The notes beneath the pieces were generated by a model. That model saw nothing but the letters and a program-made list of their open reading frames with translations. It ran no database searches and was not told the origin of the DNA. Source: JAUILA01 sp964563925 (GTDB lineage Bacteria; Bacteroidota; Bacteroidia; Cytophagales; Cyclobacteriaceae). From it: a stretch of DNA of 44,812 nucleotides. A program made the translations under genes and the position numbers. Below are positions 25,191 to 34,696 of the stretch, one piece after another. The first letter of the stretch is position 1, and each line of letters starts with the position of its first letter. The DNA lies in contig CAZLZD010000037.1 of assembly GCA_964563925.1 (NCBI GenBank), positions 1 through 44,812 on the forward strand, read 5' to 3'.

Positions 25191-25979
25191 ATGCAGGAAA
25201 AATGGTTTGTAGATGAGGATTCGGTAGTCCGCCGGATATGGGGGAGCGGGGATACCATTTTATTGGTATTCGCCGGGTCGGCGGCCGAATTTGCGCTGAA
25301 TAAAGCAGTGGACTGGCTGTATTTCACCGGGCGTCTTCCCGCGGATCCCATCGGCCGTCTTTTCTCGACGGTAGAGTATGCACGGCGGATTGTCTTCTCG
25401 AAAAATGAGGCAGCCCTGCAGGCCATTGATTCGATGGCATCCATTCACCGCCATGTGGAGGCCGAACGGGGAATGCGCATACCCGACTGGGCGTACCGTG
25501 ATGTCCTGTTTATGCTCATCGATTATTCGATTCGTGCGCATGAGGTGCTGGAGAATAAATTGACGGATGAGGAAAAGGAGGAAGTGTTCCAGGTATTCCG
25601 AAAGCTCGGTGTCAGGATGGGCCTCAATGGTCTCCCGGATGCTTACCCCGAGTGGGTCACCATGCGCAGTCAGCATATGGAAAAGAACCTGGCCAAGAGT
25701 AGCTACACCGATGATCTGTTTCGTCAGTACCGGAAACACCTGGGGGCTTTTCGCTACCGTATCCTGCTTGAATCGCAGGTCCTGATCGCCCCGGCCCGGG
25801 TTAAGGAACTGCTTGCGTTTCGCCGTGTTTCCCTGCTTAAACCCCTGATGGGTCTTTTCAAGGCAAGCCGGAAGATCGGTGCAGACAAGTACCTCAAGGC
25901 CTTACTCCTTCCTTCTGATTACAAGGAGGCAATCCTTGAACTGGATGTGAAGCCCGCGTTTGCACGGCCATCCACATAA
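25191..25979 (+). CDS. MpaB/rubber-oxygenase-like protein (DUF2236)
   Basis: The 262-residue soluble protein follows the DUF2236 pattern: an early ILLVFAGSAAEFALN helix, DPIGRLFSTVEYARRIVF (about 52-70), SIHRHVEAERG with conserved His near residue 86, and DWAYRDVLFMLIDYSIRAHEVL. Characterised members (MpaB', latex-clearing and related oxygenases) cleave C=C bonds using haem or another metal. I infer a latex-clearing or fatty-type oxygenase, or a protein with that fold. It is monocistronic, driven by the strong promoter just upstream, and followed by 165 bases without a clear terminator. Confidence 0.8.
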   Translation: MQEKWFVDEDSVVRRIWGSGDTILLVFAGSAAEFALNKAVDWLYFTGRLPADPIGRLFSTVEYARRIVFSKNEAALQAIDSMASIHRHVEAERGMRIPDWAYRDVLFMLIDYSIRAHEVLENKLTDEEKEEVFQVFRKLGVRMGLNGLPDAYPEWVTMRSQHMEKNLAKSSYTDDLFRQYRKHLGAFRYRILLESQVLIAPARVKELLAFRRVSLLKPLMGLFKASRKIGADKYLKALLLPSDYKEAILELDVKPAFARPST

Positions 25980-26144
25980 CCCACCGGTAATTTGTCGGGC
26001 CATGACACACAGGAAGCTACAGATACTCTGAAAGCTACCGGTTCAATTGGACACGGGTTTAATCGTTAAATCCCCTGTATTCGAATTAGTAGTTGCCTTG
26101 CACGAGGATATTCACTATTTTCTCATGAATCAACCTGAACCACC

Positions 26145-27137
26145 ATGAAACTGTCTACTGACAAATCGCTGATTCGGTCAGCGACCCTGATTATTTTATC
26201 AAGTTTTTTATTTATCGCGTACGGATGTTCCACAGGTGATACCAATACGGAAGAAGCCACGGAAGTGGAAGAACCCGTTCCTGAAAGTGACGTGGCTGAA
26301 ATAACAGCCATGGGCCTTACCTTCATCGGTCCGGATACCTTACCCTCCGGCTGGAATACGCTTCGCTTTATCAACCCTTCCGGTATGACCCATTTCATTA
26401 TTGCGGTCAGATTCCCGGAAGGCAGGGGCGTGGAAGACCACCAGCAGGTGCTGGCCCCCGTTTTCCAGAACATTATGGATAATATCAACGGGAAGGAATT
26501 GTCTGCCCCTGAAATAGGCATGGACCTGCCTGAGTGGTCGGGCGAACTGGGTTTCTACGGCGGACCTGGTCTGCTGGCAACCGGTTATACCTCGGAAACC
26601 ACGTTGAAACTGGATCCCGGGACCTATGTTTTCGAATGTTATGTCAAGTCGGGTGGCGTATTCCACTCGTACAATCCGACCGAAGGTGTACAGGGCATGG
26701 TCAAGGAAGTCATTGTCACCGACGAGGAATCCTCTGTGACACCGCCGGAACCTACCCTTTCCCTGACGATCTCCATTGACAATGGATACGAGATCGAAGG
26801 TAACCTCACGGCCGGTGACCATATAATCCAGGTTAATAATGTCGATCAGAAAGCATATGGCAATTTCCAGGGTCATGACGTACACCTGGCTAAGCTGAAT
26901 GAAGATACCAACATGGATTCGCTTCAGTACTGGATGAGCTGGGCAAATCCCGGCGGACTCAACACGCCTGCGCCGGTAGAGTTTATCGGCGGAGCCAATG
27001 AGATGCCGGGTGGAAGCACGGCCTATTTCACCGCCACCCTGGAAGCCGGTCAGCGCTATGCCTTCATCGCAGAAATTCCGCAGGCCGATAGTGTGAACAT
27101 GCTTCATGTCTTTACCGCCGGGGGTGAGAATCCTTGA
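26145..27137 (+). CDS. lipoprotein with tandem cupredoxin-like domains
   Basis: The 330-residue product has a lipoprotein-type signal (LSSFLFIAYGC, Cys28) and an acidic linker. Two beta-sandwich halves follow: about 55-200 (LPSGWNTLRFINPSGMTHFIIAVRF, LDPGTYVFECYVKSGGVFHS) and 205-330 (ISIDNGYEIEGNLTAGDHIIQV, LEAGQRYAFIAEI). The G-x-Y-V-F-E-C-Y-V plus His segment resembles cupredoxin-like copper sites, but I cannot confirm a complete set of ligands. The alpha/beta hydrolase gene starts three bases after its stop codon, so the two are co-transcribed. Confidence 0.75.
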   Translation: MKLSTDKSLIRSATLIILSSFLFIAYGCSTGDTNTEEATEVEEPVPESDVAEITAMGLTFIGPDTLPSGWNTLRFINPSGMTHFIIAVRFPEGRGVEDHQQVLAPVFQNIMDNINGKELSAPEIGMDLPEWSGELGFYGGPGLLATGYTSETTLKLDPGTYVFECYVKSGGVFHSYNPTEGVQGMVKEVIVTDEESSVTPPEPTLSLTISIDNGYEIEGNLTAGDHIIQVNNVDQKAYGNFQGHDVHLAKLNEDTNMDSLQYWMSWANPGGLNTPAPVEFIGGANEMPGGSTAYFTATLEAGQRYAFIAEIPQADSVNMLHVFTAGGENP

Positions 27138-27140
27138 TGA

Positions 27141-27965
27141 ATGAAAGGAAAGAAGCTGGTAGTTACTATTTTCCTTATCGGCAGCGTATGTTATGCGGGT
27201 TTTGTGGCACTGGTCTATTTAAGCCAGGAAAGATTATTGTTTCACCCGGTTACGCTGGATCAGGATTACCCGTTTGATTTTGAGACGCCCTTCGAGGAGG
27301 TTACCATGACCACCCCGGATGGCGTTTCACTGCACTCCCTGCTGTTTAAGGCGGAAAACCCGAAGGGACTTGTGTTTTATTTACACGGGAACGGAGGATG
27401 CCTGAAAGGATGGGGACTTAATGCCGGGAAATTTGTGGATGATCAGTACGACGTGTTCATGCCCGATTACCGAGGGTATGGAAAAAGCGGCGGTAAGTTA
27501 TCCGGGGAAACCCAGATGCATGAAGATGTTCAGCTTGCCTATGACCGGATGAAGGAGTTATACGGGGAGGAGAATATAATCGTGATCGGGTATTCCATGG
27601 GCTCGGGTCCGGCCTCCCGTCTCGCTGCGGAAAATTCTCCGAAACACCTTATTCTCAAAGCCCCATTTGTGAGTATCCGGGATGCGATGATCAATCATCC
27701 TGTCGCACGGGTTCTGGCCATTTACCCGACTCCGTTACTTAAATACCAGTTTCCCAATGCGGAATACCTCGCAAATTGCCGGATGCCCGTCACCCTGTTT
27801 CACGGGTCCGACGACCAACTGATTTACCCGGGCTCATCCGGGAAACTGATGGAGGTCCTTAAGCCTGATGACCGGCTCATCATGCTGGAGGGTACCGGGC
27901 ATAATGATATTTCCAGTCATCCTGAATATCGCGAGGAAATACACCACATTCTCACCTCAGGATGA
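27141..27965 (+). CDS. membrane-anchored alpha/beta hydrolase (BEM46/ABHD-like)
   Basis: The 274-residue protein has one N-terminal membrane helix (about residues 5-28) and then a full alpha/beta-hydrolase domain: oxyanion segment LHGNGGCLKGW, nucleophile elbow GYSMGSGPASRL (Ser152), acid HGSDDQLIYPG (Asp225) and base GTGHNDISSH (His254). It resembles BEM46/ABHD13-type hydrolases. It probably acts at the periplasmic face on an ester or thioester. It is in an operon with the cupredoxin-like lipoprotein, and the sulfatase gene follows in the same direction after 87 bases. Confidence 0.87.
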   Translation: MKGKKLVVTIFLIGSVCYAGFVALVYLSQERLLFHPVTLDQDYPFDFETPFEEVTMTTPDGVSLHSLLFKAENPKGLVFYLHGNGGCLKGWGLNAGKFVDDQYDVFMPDYRGYGKSGGKLSGETQMHEDVQLAYDRMKELYGEENIIVIGYSMGSGPASRLAAENSPKHLILKAPFVSIRDAMINHPVARVLAIYPTPLLKYQFPNAEYLANCRMPVTLFHGSDDQLIYPGSSGKLMEVLKPDDRLIMLEGTGHNDISSHPEYREEIHHILTSG

Positions 27966-28052
27966 CCGGTCCCACAGTCAGATTCAGCCCGGTGTTATAT
28001 TTTCCTGAAAAGGGAGGGTGCAGGATCAGGTCCGTTTTCCTATCTTGCTCAG

Positions 28053-29627
28053 ATGCGGTATGTCCACAGTTATTTTTCCATGGTCCTCTTTCTTGCCCTG
28101 CTCGCAGGCCTTACAGCATGTTCGGAGAATCCCCCGCCAGGTAATTCTTCTGGACCCCTGAACATTCTCCTGATAAGCTTTGACGATTTGGGCTATTCCG
28201 ACCTGGGGTGCTACGGTGGGGAGATCCGCACGCCATATATCGACAGCCTGGCCTTTAATGGTTTGCGGTTCAGGCAGTTTTACAATACCGCCAAATGCTT
28301 CCCCTCCAGGGCTGCCCTGCTGACCGGCGTGTATGCACAGGACGCAGGCTATCACGAGGATTATACCCGGCCATTGCGAAATGTGGTAACGCTCGGCGAG
28401 GTACTGAAGCAAGCCGGGTACAGGACCTACTGGTCGGGTAAGCACCATGGTGTGGATAATCCGTTTGACCGGGGCTTTGACCATTACTTCGGGCTGAGAG
28501 ACGGGGCCGCGAATCACTTCAACCCGGGAAATCAGCGTCCCGGCGAACCTGCGCCAGCACGAAAACGGGCCAACCGGGTCTGGGTGCATGATGACCAGGT
28601 GTATCAGCCCTATACGCCTGAGGAAAAGGATTTTTACTCGACTGATTACTACACCAAGTATGCCCTGGAGTATATCCGGGAAAGCAAGGAAATGGAGAAG
28701 CCTTTTTTTCTGTACCTGTCATACACGGCCCCGCATGATCCGCTGATGGCCTGGCCGGAAGACATCCAAAAATACAAGGGCAGGTATGATGCAGGCTATG
28801 AGGTAATTCGCAGGCAGCGATACGAAAAGCAGCTGGAGCTTGGCCTGGTGGACAGCACATGGGTCCTTTCTGATCCTGATTTTACGTTGTGGGAGAATTT
28901 GTCACAGCAGGAGCAACGTTATGAAGCGCAAGTCATGGAGGTGTATGCCGCCATGATCGACCGTCTTGACCAGAATGTCGGGCGACTCATTCGGTTGCTC
29001 CAGACGCTGAACATGGATGAGAATACCCTGATCATGTTTGTTTCCGACAACGGGGCGTCCAGTGAGGTGGTGCGGTTGAAGGATGACAACGACACGTTGC
29101 CGGTCGGGAGCCTGGGCAGGTGGGTATCACTGGGAAAAAACTGGGCGAACGTTTCGAACACACCCCTGAGGCTCTACAAGAATTACAACTATGAAGGAGG
29201 CATCAATTCGCCGTTCATCGTGTTCTGGCCAGGAAAGACCCGGCCCGGCAGTATTACGGATTACCCCGGACATTTTATTGATATCATGGCCACCCTGACC
29301 GATATCACCGGGGCGCGTTATCCTGAAGAATTTAACAATGATTCAATCATTCCACTGCGGGGCGAAAGCCTCAGGCCCGTGTTTCACGGCCAGGGTCAGG
29401 GGGAACGAGATTCCCCGTTGTACTGGGAATGGCGCGGCGGACAAGCCATGCGGGAGGGTCCCTGGAAAATAGTCAGGAACGACCGTGATGATCCCTGGCA
29501 TTTGTACCATATGAGGGAGGATCCCAGTGAAATGAATGATCTGGCCGGTCGTTTCGCGGGCAAGGTAAATCGGATGGACAGCCTCTACCAGCGCTGGTAT
29601 GATCAGTATTATGCCGAAGAGGACTAA
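28053..29627 (+). CDS. sulfatase lipoprotein
   Basis: The 524-residue product has a lipobox (GLTACS, Cys23). Sulfatase motifs: ISFDDLGYSDLG (Asp44, Asp45), KCFPSRAALLTGVYA with the formylglycine Cys82 in the standard C-x-P-S-R form, KQAGYRTYWSGKHHG, and MFVSDNGASSEV in the second half. Unlike the two other sulfatases in the window it is lipid-anchored rather than freely secreted. It may be the third gene of the transcript starting at 26145. Its last four bases overlap the end of the convergent oxidoreductase gene. Confidence 0.93.
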   Translation: MRYVHSYFSMVLFLALLAGLTACSENPPPGNSSGPLNILLISFDDLGYSDLGCYGGEIRTPYIDSLAFNGLRFRQFYNTAKCFPSRAALLTGVYAQDAGYHEDYTRPLRNVVTLGEVLKQAGYRTYWSGKHHGVDNPFDRGFDHYFGLRDGAANHFNPGNQRPGEPAPARKRANRVWVHDDQVYQPYTPEEKDFYSTDYYTKYALEYIRESKEMEKPFFLYLSYTAPHDPLMAWPEDIQKYKGRYDAGYEVIRRQRYEKQLELGLVDSTWVLSDPDFTLWENLSQQEQRYEAQVMEVYAAMIDRLDQNVGRLIRLLQTLNMDENTLIMFVSDNGASSEVVRLKDDNDTLPVGSLGRWVSLGKNWANVSNTPLRLYKNYNYEGGINSPFIVFWPGKTRPGSITDYPGHFIDIMATLTDITGARYPEEFNNDSIIPLRGESLRPVFHGQGQGERDSPLYWEWRGGQAMREGPWKIVRNDRDDPWHLYHMREDPSEMNDLAGRFAGKVNRMDSLYQRWYDQYYAEED

Positions 29628-30619
29628 ACCTTGACCACCATTTTACCTTTGTTCTTCCCGTCAAACAGGTCAAGAAATGCCTGGGGAATATTCTCAAAAC
29701 CCTCCACGACTGTTTCTTCATGCTTCAGCTGTCCTTCCTTAAGCCAACTGCCCAGGGTCTGGATGGCTTCCGGAAACTGTTTTTCATAATTCGAGACAAT
29801 AAAGCCCTGCATGAGCGCACTGTTCTTCACCAGGAAAGGCTGGACGCTGATGCCTTTGGGCATGGAGGTTTCGTTATATACCGAGATTGCTCCGCATACC
29901 ACGATGCGGGCGAAATTGTTGATGGAGAATAATACCGCGTCGGATATTTCCCCGCCTACGTTGTCGAAATACACATCCACCCCATCCGGACAAGCTTCGG
30001 CAATGGCTTTTTTCATATTTCCGGTAGTTTTGTAATTAATACCGGCATCGAATCCGAATTCACCGGTCAGCATATCGATCTTTTCATCCGTACCGGCTAT
30101 TCCAACCACCCGCATTCCGTGAATTTTTCCAATTTGTCCGACGATACTTCCCACGGCCCCGGCTGCCCCGGAGACCAGCAGGGTTTCCTCCTGCTCAGGT
30201 TTACCGATATCTATCATACCAAAGTAGGCGGTCAGGCCGGTGAGTCCGAGTACTCCAAGGTATGCCGACAGCGGTGCCTGGTCCGGGTCTACCATGTGCA
30301 GGCCTTTGCCTGAATGTACCTGCTCCTCTTTCCAGGCCATCATTCCGGATACGTGGTCTCCTTCACTGAATTTATCGTTCCTGGATTCCTTTACCAGGGC
30401 CACACAGCCGGATACTATGGGCTTGTTCAGCTCGAAGGGCGGTATATAGGATTTTGCGTCGCTCATCCTGCCACGCAGGTAGGGATCCACTGAAACATAT
30501 TCAAGTCTGAGCAGCACTTCACCCTCTTGCAGGGAATCAGTCTCCTCTTCAATGATCTTGAAATTGGACATGGTGGGCGTACCCTCCGGGCGGCTGTCTA
30601 ACAGTATTGTGCTGGTCAT
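29624..30619 (-). CDS. NADP-dependent medium-chain reductase (CurA/PTGR-like)
   Basis: The 331-residue cytosolic enzyme is a zinc-free medium-chain dehydrogenase/reductase: EYVSVDPYLRGRM near residue 45, the Rossmann dinucleotide loop LVSGAAGAVGSIVGQIGK (about 147-165), VDVYFDNVGGEI and a GFIVSNY segment. These fit 2-alkenal or enone reductases such as CurA, YncB and prostaglandin reductases. It should reduce alpha,beta-unsaturated aldehydes or ketones using NADPH. It is monocistronic, and convergent with and overlapping the sulfatase gene by four bases. Confidence 0.92.
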   Translation of the reverse strand: MTSTILLDSRPEGTPTMSNFKIIEEETDSLQEGEVLLRLEYVSVDPYLRGRMSDAKSYIPPFELNKPIVSGCVALVKESRNDKFSEGDHVSGMMAWKEEQVHSGKGLHMVDPDQAPLSAYLGVLGLTGLTAYFGMIDIGKPEQEETLLVSGAAGAVGSIVGQIGKIHGMRVVGIAGTDEKIDMLTGEFGFDAGINYKTTGNMKKAIAEACPDGVDVYFDNVGGEISDAVLFSINNFARIVVCGAISVYNETSMPKGISVQPFLVKNSALMQGFIVSNYEKQFPEAIQTLGSWLKEGQLKHEETVVEGFENIPQAFLDLFDGKNKGKMVVKV

Positions 30620-30682
30620 TCCTGGTTGATTTTTTTAGTGGAAATTTTATACACAAGAATAACAGGGCCACCCGGGGGTTGT

Positions 30683-33322
30683 TCACTCGTCCTTCAAAGC
30701 GTTCACCGGATTATCCAGGGCTGCCCTGAAAGACTGCACGGAAATAGTGCACAGGGCAATGGCGAGTGTAATGACCGCAGCGATAATGAAAATGGCCGGA
30801 CCGGGCTCGGTATGGTAGGCAAAGCTGTTTAGCCATTGTTCCATTCCGTACCAGGCCAGGGGAACAGCGAGCAGGCAGGAAACCAGGAAAATACCTGCAT
30901 ACCCGCGGGAAAGAAGTCCGACAATACCCGCGGCCGATGCACCCAGCACCTTTCGGATACCAATTTCCTTCCGCCTGAGCTGAATGTTGTACATAGTAAG
31001 TCCGAGCAGGCCCAGGCAGGCAATGAAAATGGATATGCCTGCAAAGGCGGTAAAAATGGAGCTGAACCGCTGGTCTTTTTGGTATTGACCGGCGAATGAT
31101 TCATCCAGGAATGTATACAGGAATGGACGGTCGGGCACCAGGCTGTTCCATCTTTCTTCAACCCGCTCAAGCGTTTCGCTGATATCCCTTCCGGACAGGG
31201 TGAGGGTAAGTTTGGTCAGTGAATTAATGGGGGCAAAGCGGACCGAAAGCGGTTCGACTTCCGTATGCAGCGACTTGTAATTAAAATTCTCCACCACTCC
31301 CACGACCTGGCCTTCCCGGCCCCATTGACGGAATTTCTTGCCGATGATCTCTTCAGGATCCGAATAACCATACCATTCAGCCGCCGATTTGTTCAGGATC
31401 AGGGCTTCCGTGCTGTCCGTGGTAAATTCAGGGGAAAAGTTTCTGCCGGCGACAAGTCGTATATTGTATAATGAAATGAAATCAGGGTCCACTTCATAAA
31501 TACCGGGACTTTTCATAATCAACGTCCCTTCCTTTGTTTCTATCGCCGTACCGGCATTGGGAAGAAAATCGCCCGGTACCGCCCGGGTGGCGGATGCATC
31601 CATGACTCCCGGAAGTTCTTCCATGGAGCGTTTCACCGAGGTAATGCCCTGCTGGACATCGGAGTCCCAGCCAAAATCAATCACCAGCTTATGCTGGTTG
31701 TCAAAACCCAGGGGATGGTTGAGCAGGTAATGAAGCTGGGAATAGACGATGGCCGTCCCGGCGATTAGTCCGATCGATAACGTAAACTGAAATACAACAA
31801 GTACCTTGCGAAAAGTAAGTCCGCCTGAAATTTTCCCCAGGTTACCCTTAAGCACCCTGGCCGGACGGAATGATGAAAGCATGAACGACGGATATATTCC
31901 CGCCATCAGGGAAAGTATGAGGAGGCCGCTGAGAAAATACAACAGGTTCTCAGACGTGAACAGACTGATCATTTCCAGCTCCTTACCCGAAAATTTATTT
32001 AATACCGGAAGGAAGATGCCCGCCAGCAGGATGCCGGCGATGGCAGAGATAAGGGTGATCAGCCCGGTTTCCAGCAGGAACTGGGTGATGAGGGAAGATT
32101 TTCCTGCACCTACTGATTTCCGCACCCCGATCTCCCGGGCCCGTTCCATGGAGCGGGCGGTGGACATGTTCATGTAGTTAACAGCCGCAACGGCCAGAAT
32201 AAGTACAGCGATGAAGGAGAAAAGGTAAATGTTGTTATAATTTCCTGTTTCACCGGGCTGACGGCCAGCCTGACTATGCAGGTAGGCATCAGACAGGGGC
32301 TCCACCTCCAGTGCGAAGCTGGTGAAGTCAGGCAGGTATTTTTCCCTGATGCCAGGCAGGGAAGATCTGATCTGCGGGATGGCTGACCCGTCGTTGACCG
32401 TAAAGTAGGTGTAGAAATCCACATAATCCCACATATCAAAAATATTGGGCCGCCAGGAGTAGAAAGTCGACATAGAGATGAGGCCCGGGAAGGTGAAGTG
32501 AGAATTGCGGGGTACATTTTCCATCACGCCGGTCACTTCAAATTCCACCTGCTGGTCGATGGTAATGGACCGACCAACAGGATCCTGTTCGCCGAAATAC
32601 TTTTGGGCGGTGGCCCGGGTGAGAACGATCGAATTGGGTTCTTTCAAGGCCGTATTGGGATCCCCGCTGAGCATTTTCCAGGAGAATATGTCAAAGGCCG
32701 ACGAGTCGGCGAAGATCATTTCGTTTTCCTGGATCTGCTTGCCGTTCACTTCGAAGAGCAGCTGGACCGGGCTTGTGAAGCGGCAAAAACTGGTGACGGA
32801 AGGAAACTCGTCGGCGAACGTGGGGCCTGCGACCGCCCCGCCCCAGACCTGGAAATCCTCCGGGGCCGGTTCAGGATTGGCTTCAAAGGCCTCCGCCGTG
32901 CGGTAAGCATGAAGGATCCGGTAGATCCGGTCGTACTTGCTGTGATAGGTGTCGTAGGATAATTCGTTGGTGACATAGAGCAGGATGAGGAGTCCGCAGG
33001 CGATGCCAACCGACAATCCGGCGATGTTAATGGCGGAAAAGACCTTTTGCTTCCGGATATTCCGCATTCCGGTTTTGAGATAATTTTTAAACATACCGTA
33101 ATTATTGAGTTTTAATGAACCTTCGAAAGGCCGGATTATTCCCGGCCGGAATAACAGGAGCACTTCCCGGATGAATTTCCGGTTTGCCGCAGACTGACCA
33201 AGTTCGGCGGCATGTTGCTGATAACGTTCGGTGAGATCACCTTCAATATCTTCCAGGCAGGCACGATGGCAGTACCAGCGGAAAAAGGAAAGGGCCCACC
33301 CGGGAGGAGTCGGATTTTTCAT
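30683..33322 (-). CDS. FtsX-type ABC permease with N-terminal permease prefix
   Basis: The 879-residue membrane protein starts with a permease prefix domain (PPGWALSFFRWYCHRACLEDIEGDLTERY). It then has two MacB/FtsX units, each a periplasmic domain with transmembrane helices: the first TM near 105 (INIAGLSVGIACGLLILL), a group at about 375-475, and the last group beyond 760 (GLLGLTMYNIQLRRKEIGIRKVLGAS). No ATPase is encoded next to it, so it would need one from elsewhere. Relatives are common in Cytophagales beside PadR genes and are thought to move lipids or peptides or to sense envelope stress. Its ATG overlaps the PadR stop by one base. Confidence 0.92.
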   Translation of the reverse strand: MKNPTPPGWALSFFRWYCHRACLEDIEGDLTERYQQHAAELGQSAANRKFIREVLLLFRPGIIRPFEGSLKLNNYGMFKNYLKTGMRNIRKQKVFSAINIAGLSVGIACGLLILLYVTNELSYDTYHSKYDRIYRILHAYRTAEAFEANPEPAPEDFQVWGGAVAGPTFADEFPSVTSFCRFTSPVQLLFEVNGKQIQENEMIFADSSAFDIFSWKMLSGDPNTALKEPNSIVLTRATAQKYFGEQDPVGRSITIDQQVEFEVTGVMENVPRNSHFTFPGLISMSTFYSWRPNIFDMWDYVDFYTYFTVNDGSAIPQIRSSLPGIREKYLPDFTSFALEVEPLSDAYLHSQAGRQPGETGNYNNIYLFSFIAVLILAVAAVNYMNMSTARSMERAREIGVRKSVGAGKSSLITQFLLETGLITLISAIAGILLAGIFLPVLNKFSGKELEMISLFTSENLLYFLSGLLILSLMAGIYPSFMLSSFRPARVLKGNLGKISGGLTFRKVLVVFQFTLSIGLIAGTAIVYSQLHYLLNHPLGFDNQHKLVIDFGWDSDVQQGITSVKRSMEELPGVMDASATRAVPGDFLPNAGTAIETKEGTLIMKSPGIYEVDPDFISLYNIRLVAGRNFSPEFTTDSTEALILNKSAAEWYGYSDPEEIIGKKFRQWGREGQVVGVVENFNYKSLHTEVEPLSVRFAPINSLTKLTLTLSGRDISETLERVEERWNSLVPDRPFLYTFLDESFAGQYQKDQRFSSIFTAFAGISIFIACLGLLGLTMYNIQLRRKEIGIRKVLGASAAGIVGLLSRGYAGIFLVSCLLAVPLAWYGMEQWLNSFAYHTEPGPAIFIIAAVITLAIALCTISVQSFRAALDNPVNALKDE

Positions 33323-33654
33323 CAGTTGCCAGTGATTATTATGTCAGGCACTGCATCCCACAGCGCATTACGCTGTTCCCTGGCTTCGGTAAGAAGCTGC
33401 TTGCCGTAGGTGGTTAATTTGAAGAACCGCTTGCGTTTGCCGCCCCGCATCTGCGTGGGTTCGCCAAACTCCGAAGTGAGGTAGCCCTTCTTCTCCAGGC
33501 GGCGAAGACTCGTCTGGAGTGACCCCATACTTACTTTGCGGTCGAGCCGTGATTCAATCTCGTCGATGATCGTGACTCCGTAAGCGTCCTCACCGAGAAT
33601 GGCCACGGTGAGCATAACGATTTCTTCGAATTCTCCGAGGTGATGTTTGCTCAT
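33322..33654 (-). CDS. PadR-family transcriptional regulator
   Basis: The 110-residue protein is a winged-helix PadR regulator: GEFEEIVMLTVAILGEDAYGVTIIDEIESR, then MGSLQTSLRRLEKKGYLTSEFGEP and RKRFFKLTTYGKQLL. Such proteins repress neighbouring permease genes until a ligand or stress signal releases them. It is translationally coupled to the permease (TGATG). It probably controls its own operon from the promoter just upstream. Confidence 0.93.
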   Translation of the reverse strand: MSKHHLGEFEEIVMLTVAILGEDAYGVTIIDEIESRLDRKVSMGSLQTSLRRLEKKGYLTSEFGEPTQMRGGKRKRFFKLTTYGKQLLTEAREQRNALWDAVPDIIITGN

Positions 33655-33671
33655 ATAATTTATTTTTAACT

Positions 33672-33679
33672 CAAATGTA
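33672..33679 (-). promoter_or_regulatory. candidate -7 element of the PadR/permease operon
   Basis: On the minus strand this is TACATTTG, an exact TAnnTTTG. It lies 18 bases before the PadR ATG, so the leader would be very short. A -33 TTTG at the usual spacing is not evident. Confidence 0.45.
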
Positions 33680-33741
33680 TATAAAATAAATTTACGGCAT
33701 AGCGATTTGGAGAATTATTTTATACTTAGTTGTAGTAAATA

Positions 33742-34695
33742 CTAATTATTTTGCTGAGGATTCAGCATATTATCTTCTTCCAGGTCCCGGATCAGCTGAT
33801 TGTTGAAAATCTCAATCCCATCCTGGGTGAGGTGGCCCTGGTCATAGAAATAATGGTCATCAAGGTGGAGTCGTTCGGTGTAGTTGTAGTAATCCCCGGC
33901 TTGCTGCATTTGGTTGTTAAACCAGTTGATTTCGTAAAGGCTGTCGTAGGCAAGCTGCCGGACCGGGGCCATGACAAGGACCACCCTTGCCCCGGAATCC
34001 CTTAACAATTCAAGATTCTCCCGAAACGCCTCGAATTGCTCATTTCTCCATTCGGTCAGCACGTTAATCTCCGGTTCACTGACCGAATAATCTATTTTCT
34101 CCACAAACCCGCCCTTAATATATTTGTCTCCGCCATCGTTGCCCATTCGGATGATATTCTCCCGAAAATTACGGCCACCCTTAAATATATCGGTATACAA
34201 CCCATAGATAAACGCATTGAAGGTTAGGATGCTGCCTGACTGTACCACCAGGTCAAGTGTAATCATATCAATGGAATCGTTGGCAATCACATCAAGGGTG
34301 GATTCGATCCCATCATTCATGAAGGTCTTGGGCCACACCTCATAGACCACCAGTTCCGGGTTGAGGTTATCCAGGTAGCGTCTGAGCAAGCCGTTGGTTA
34401 CGGTGTGGGCCTGTGCACTGGAACCAAGATTGAATGTGGTAATGCCTTCAGAGGCAAAGATCCTCGGGTCAAATCCGCGGTAGGCATGGGACGAACCCAG
34501 GAATAATACATCCACGTTTTCTGTTTCTTTGGCTTCATTGGATCGGGTGAACAAGTGCCCGTAGGACCCTTTTTTATATTTAATATTGGTGCGAAATGCC
34601 GAAGGGAACATCTCTCCCCAAACACAGATGAGGACTACATACATTGCGAATGAAACAATGCTGAAAAGGGCCAGTTTTTTAATAAATGAGCTCAT
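33742..34695 (-). CDS. SGNH-like partner of the MBOAT O-acyltransferase
   Basis: The 317-residue protein has an N-terminal membrane anchor (about 8-28) and an SGNH-hydrolase-like domain: DVLFLGSSHAYRGFDP (Ser69 in block I, with His70) and DQGHLTQDG near the C terminus (Asp285, His288 as the Asp-His pair). Relatives (AlgX/AlgJ, DltD, PatB types) receive an acetyl group from an MBOAT protein and place it on a glycan outside the membrane. It begins one base after the MBOAT stop codon, which strongly supports that partnership. Confidence 0.83.
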   Translation of the reverse strand: MSSFIKKLALFSIVSFAMYVVLICVWGEMFPSAFRTNIKYKKGSYGHLFTRSNEAKETENVDVLFLGSSHAYRGFDPRIFASEGITTFNLGSSAQAHTVTNGLLRRYLDNLNPELVVYEVWPKTFMNDGIESTLDVIANDSIDMITLDLVVQSGSILTFNAFIYGLYTDIFKGGRNFRENIIRMGNDGGDKYIKGGFVEKIDYSVSEPEINVLTEWRNEQFEAFRENLELLRDSGARVVLVMAPVRQLAYDSLYEINWFNNQMQQAGDYYNYTERLHLDDHYFYDQGHLTQDGIEIFNNQLIRDLEEDNMLNPQQNN

Positions 34696-34696
34696 A

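Noticed and set aside
26340..27107. 255-codon antisense frame
   Set aside because: It lies inside the cupredoxin-like lipoprotein gene, which has a clear signal peptide and coupling to the next gene.
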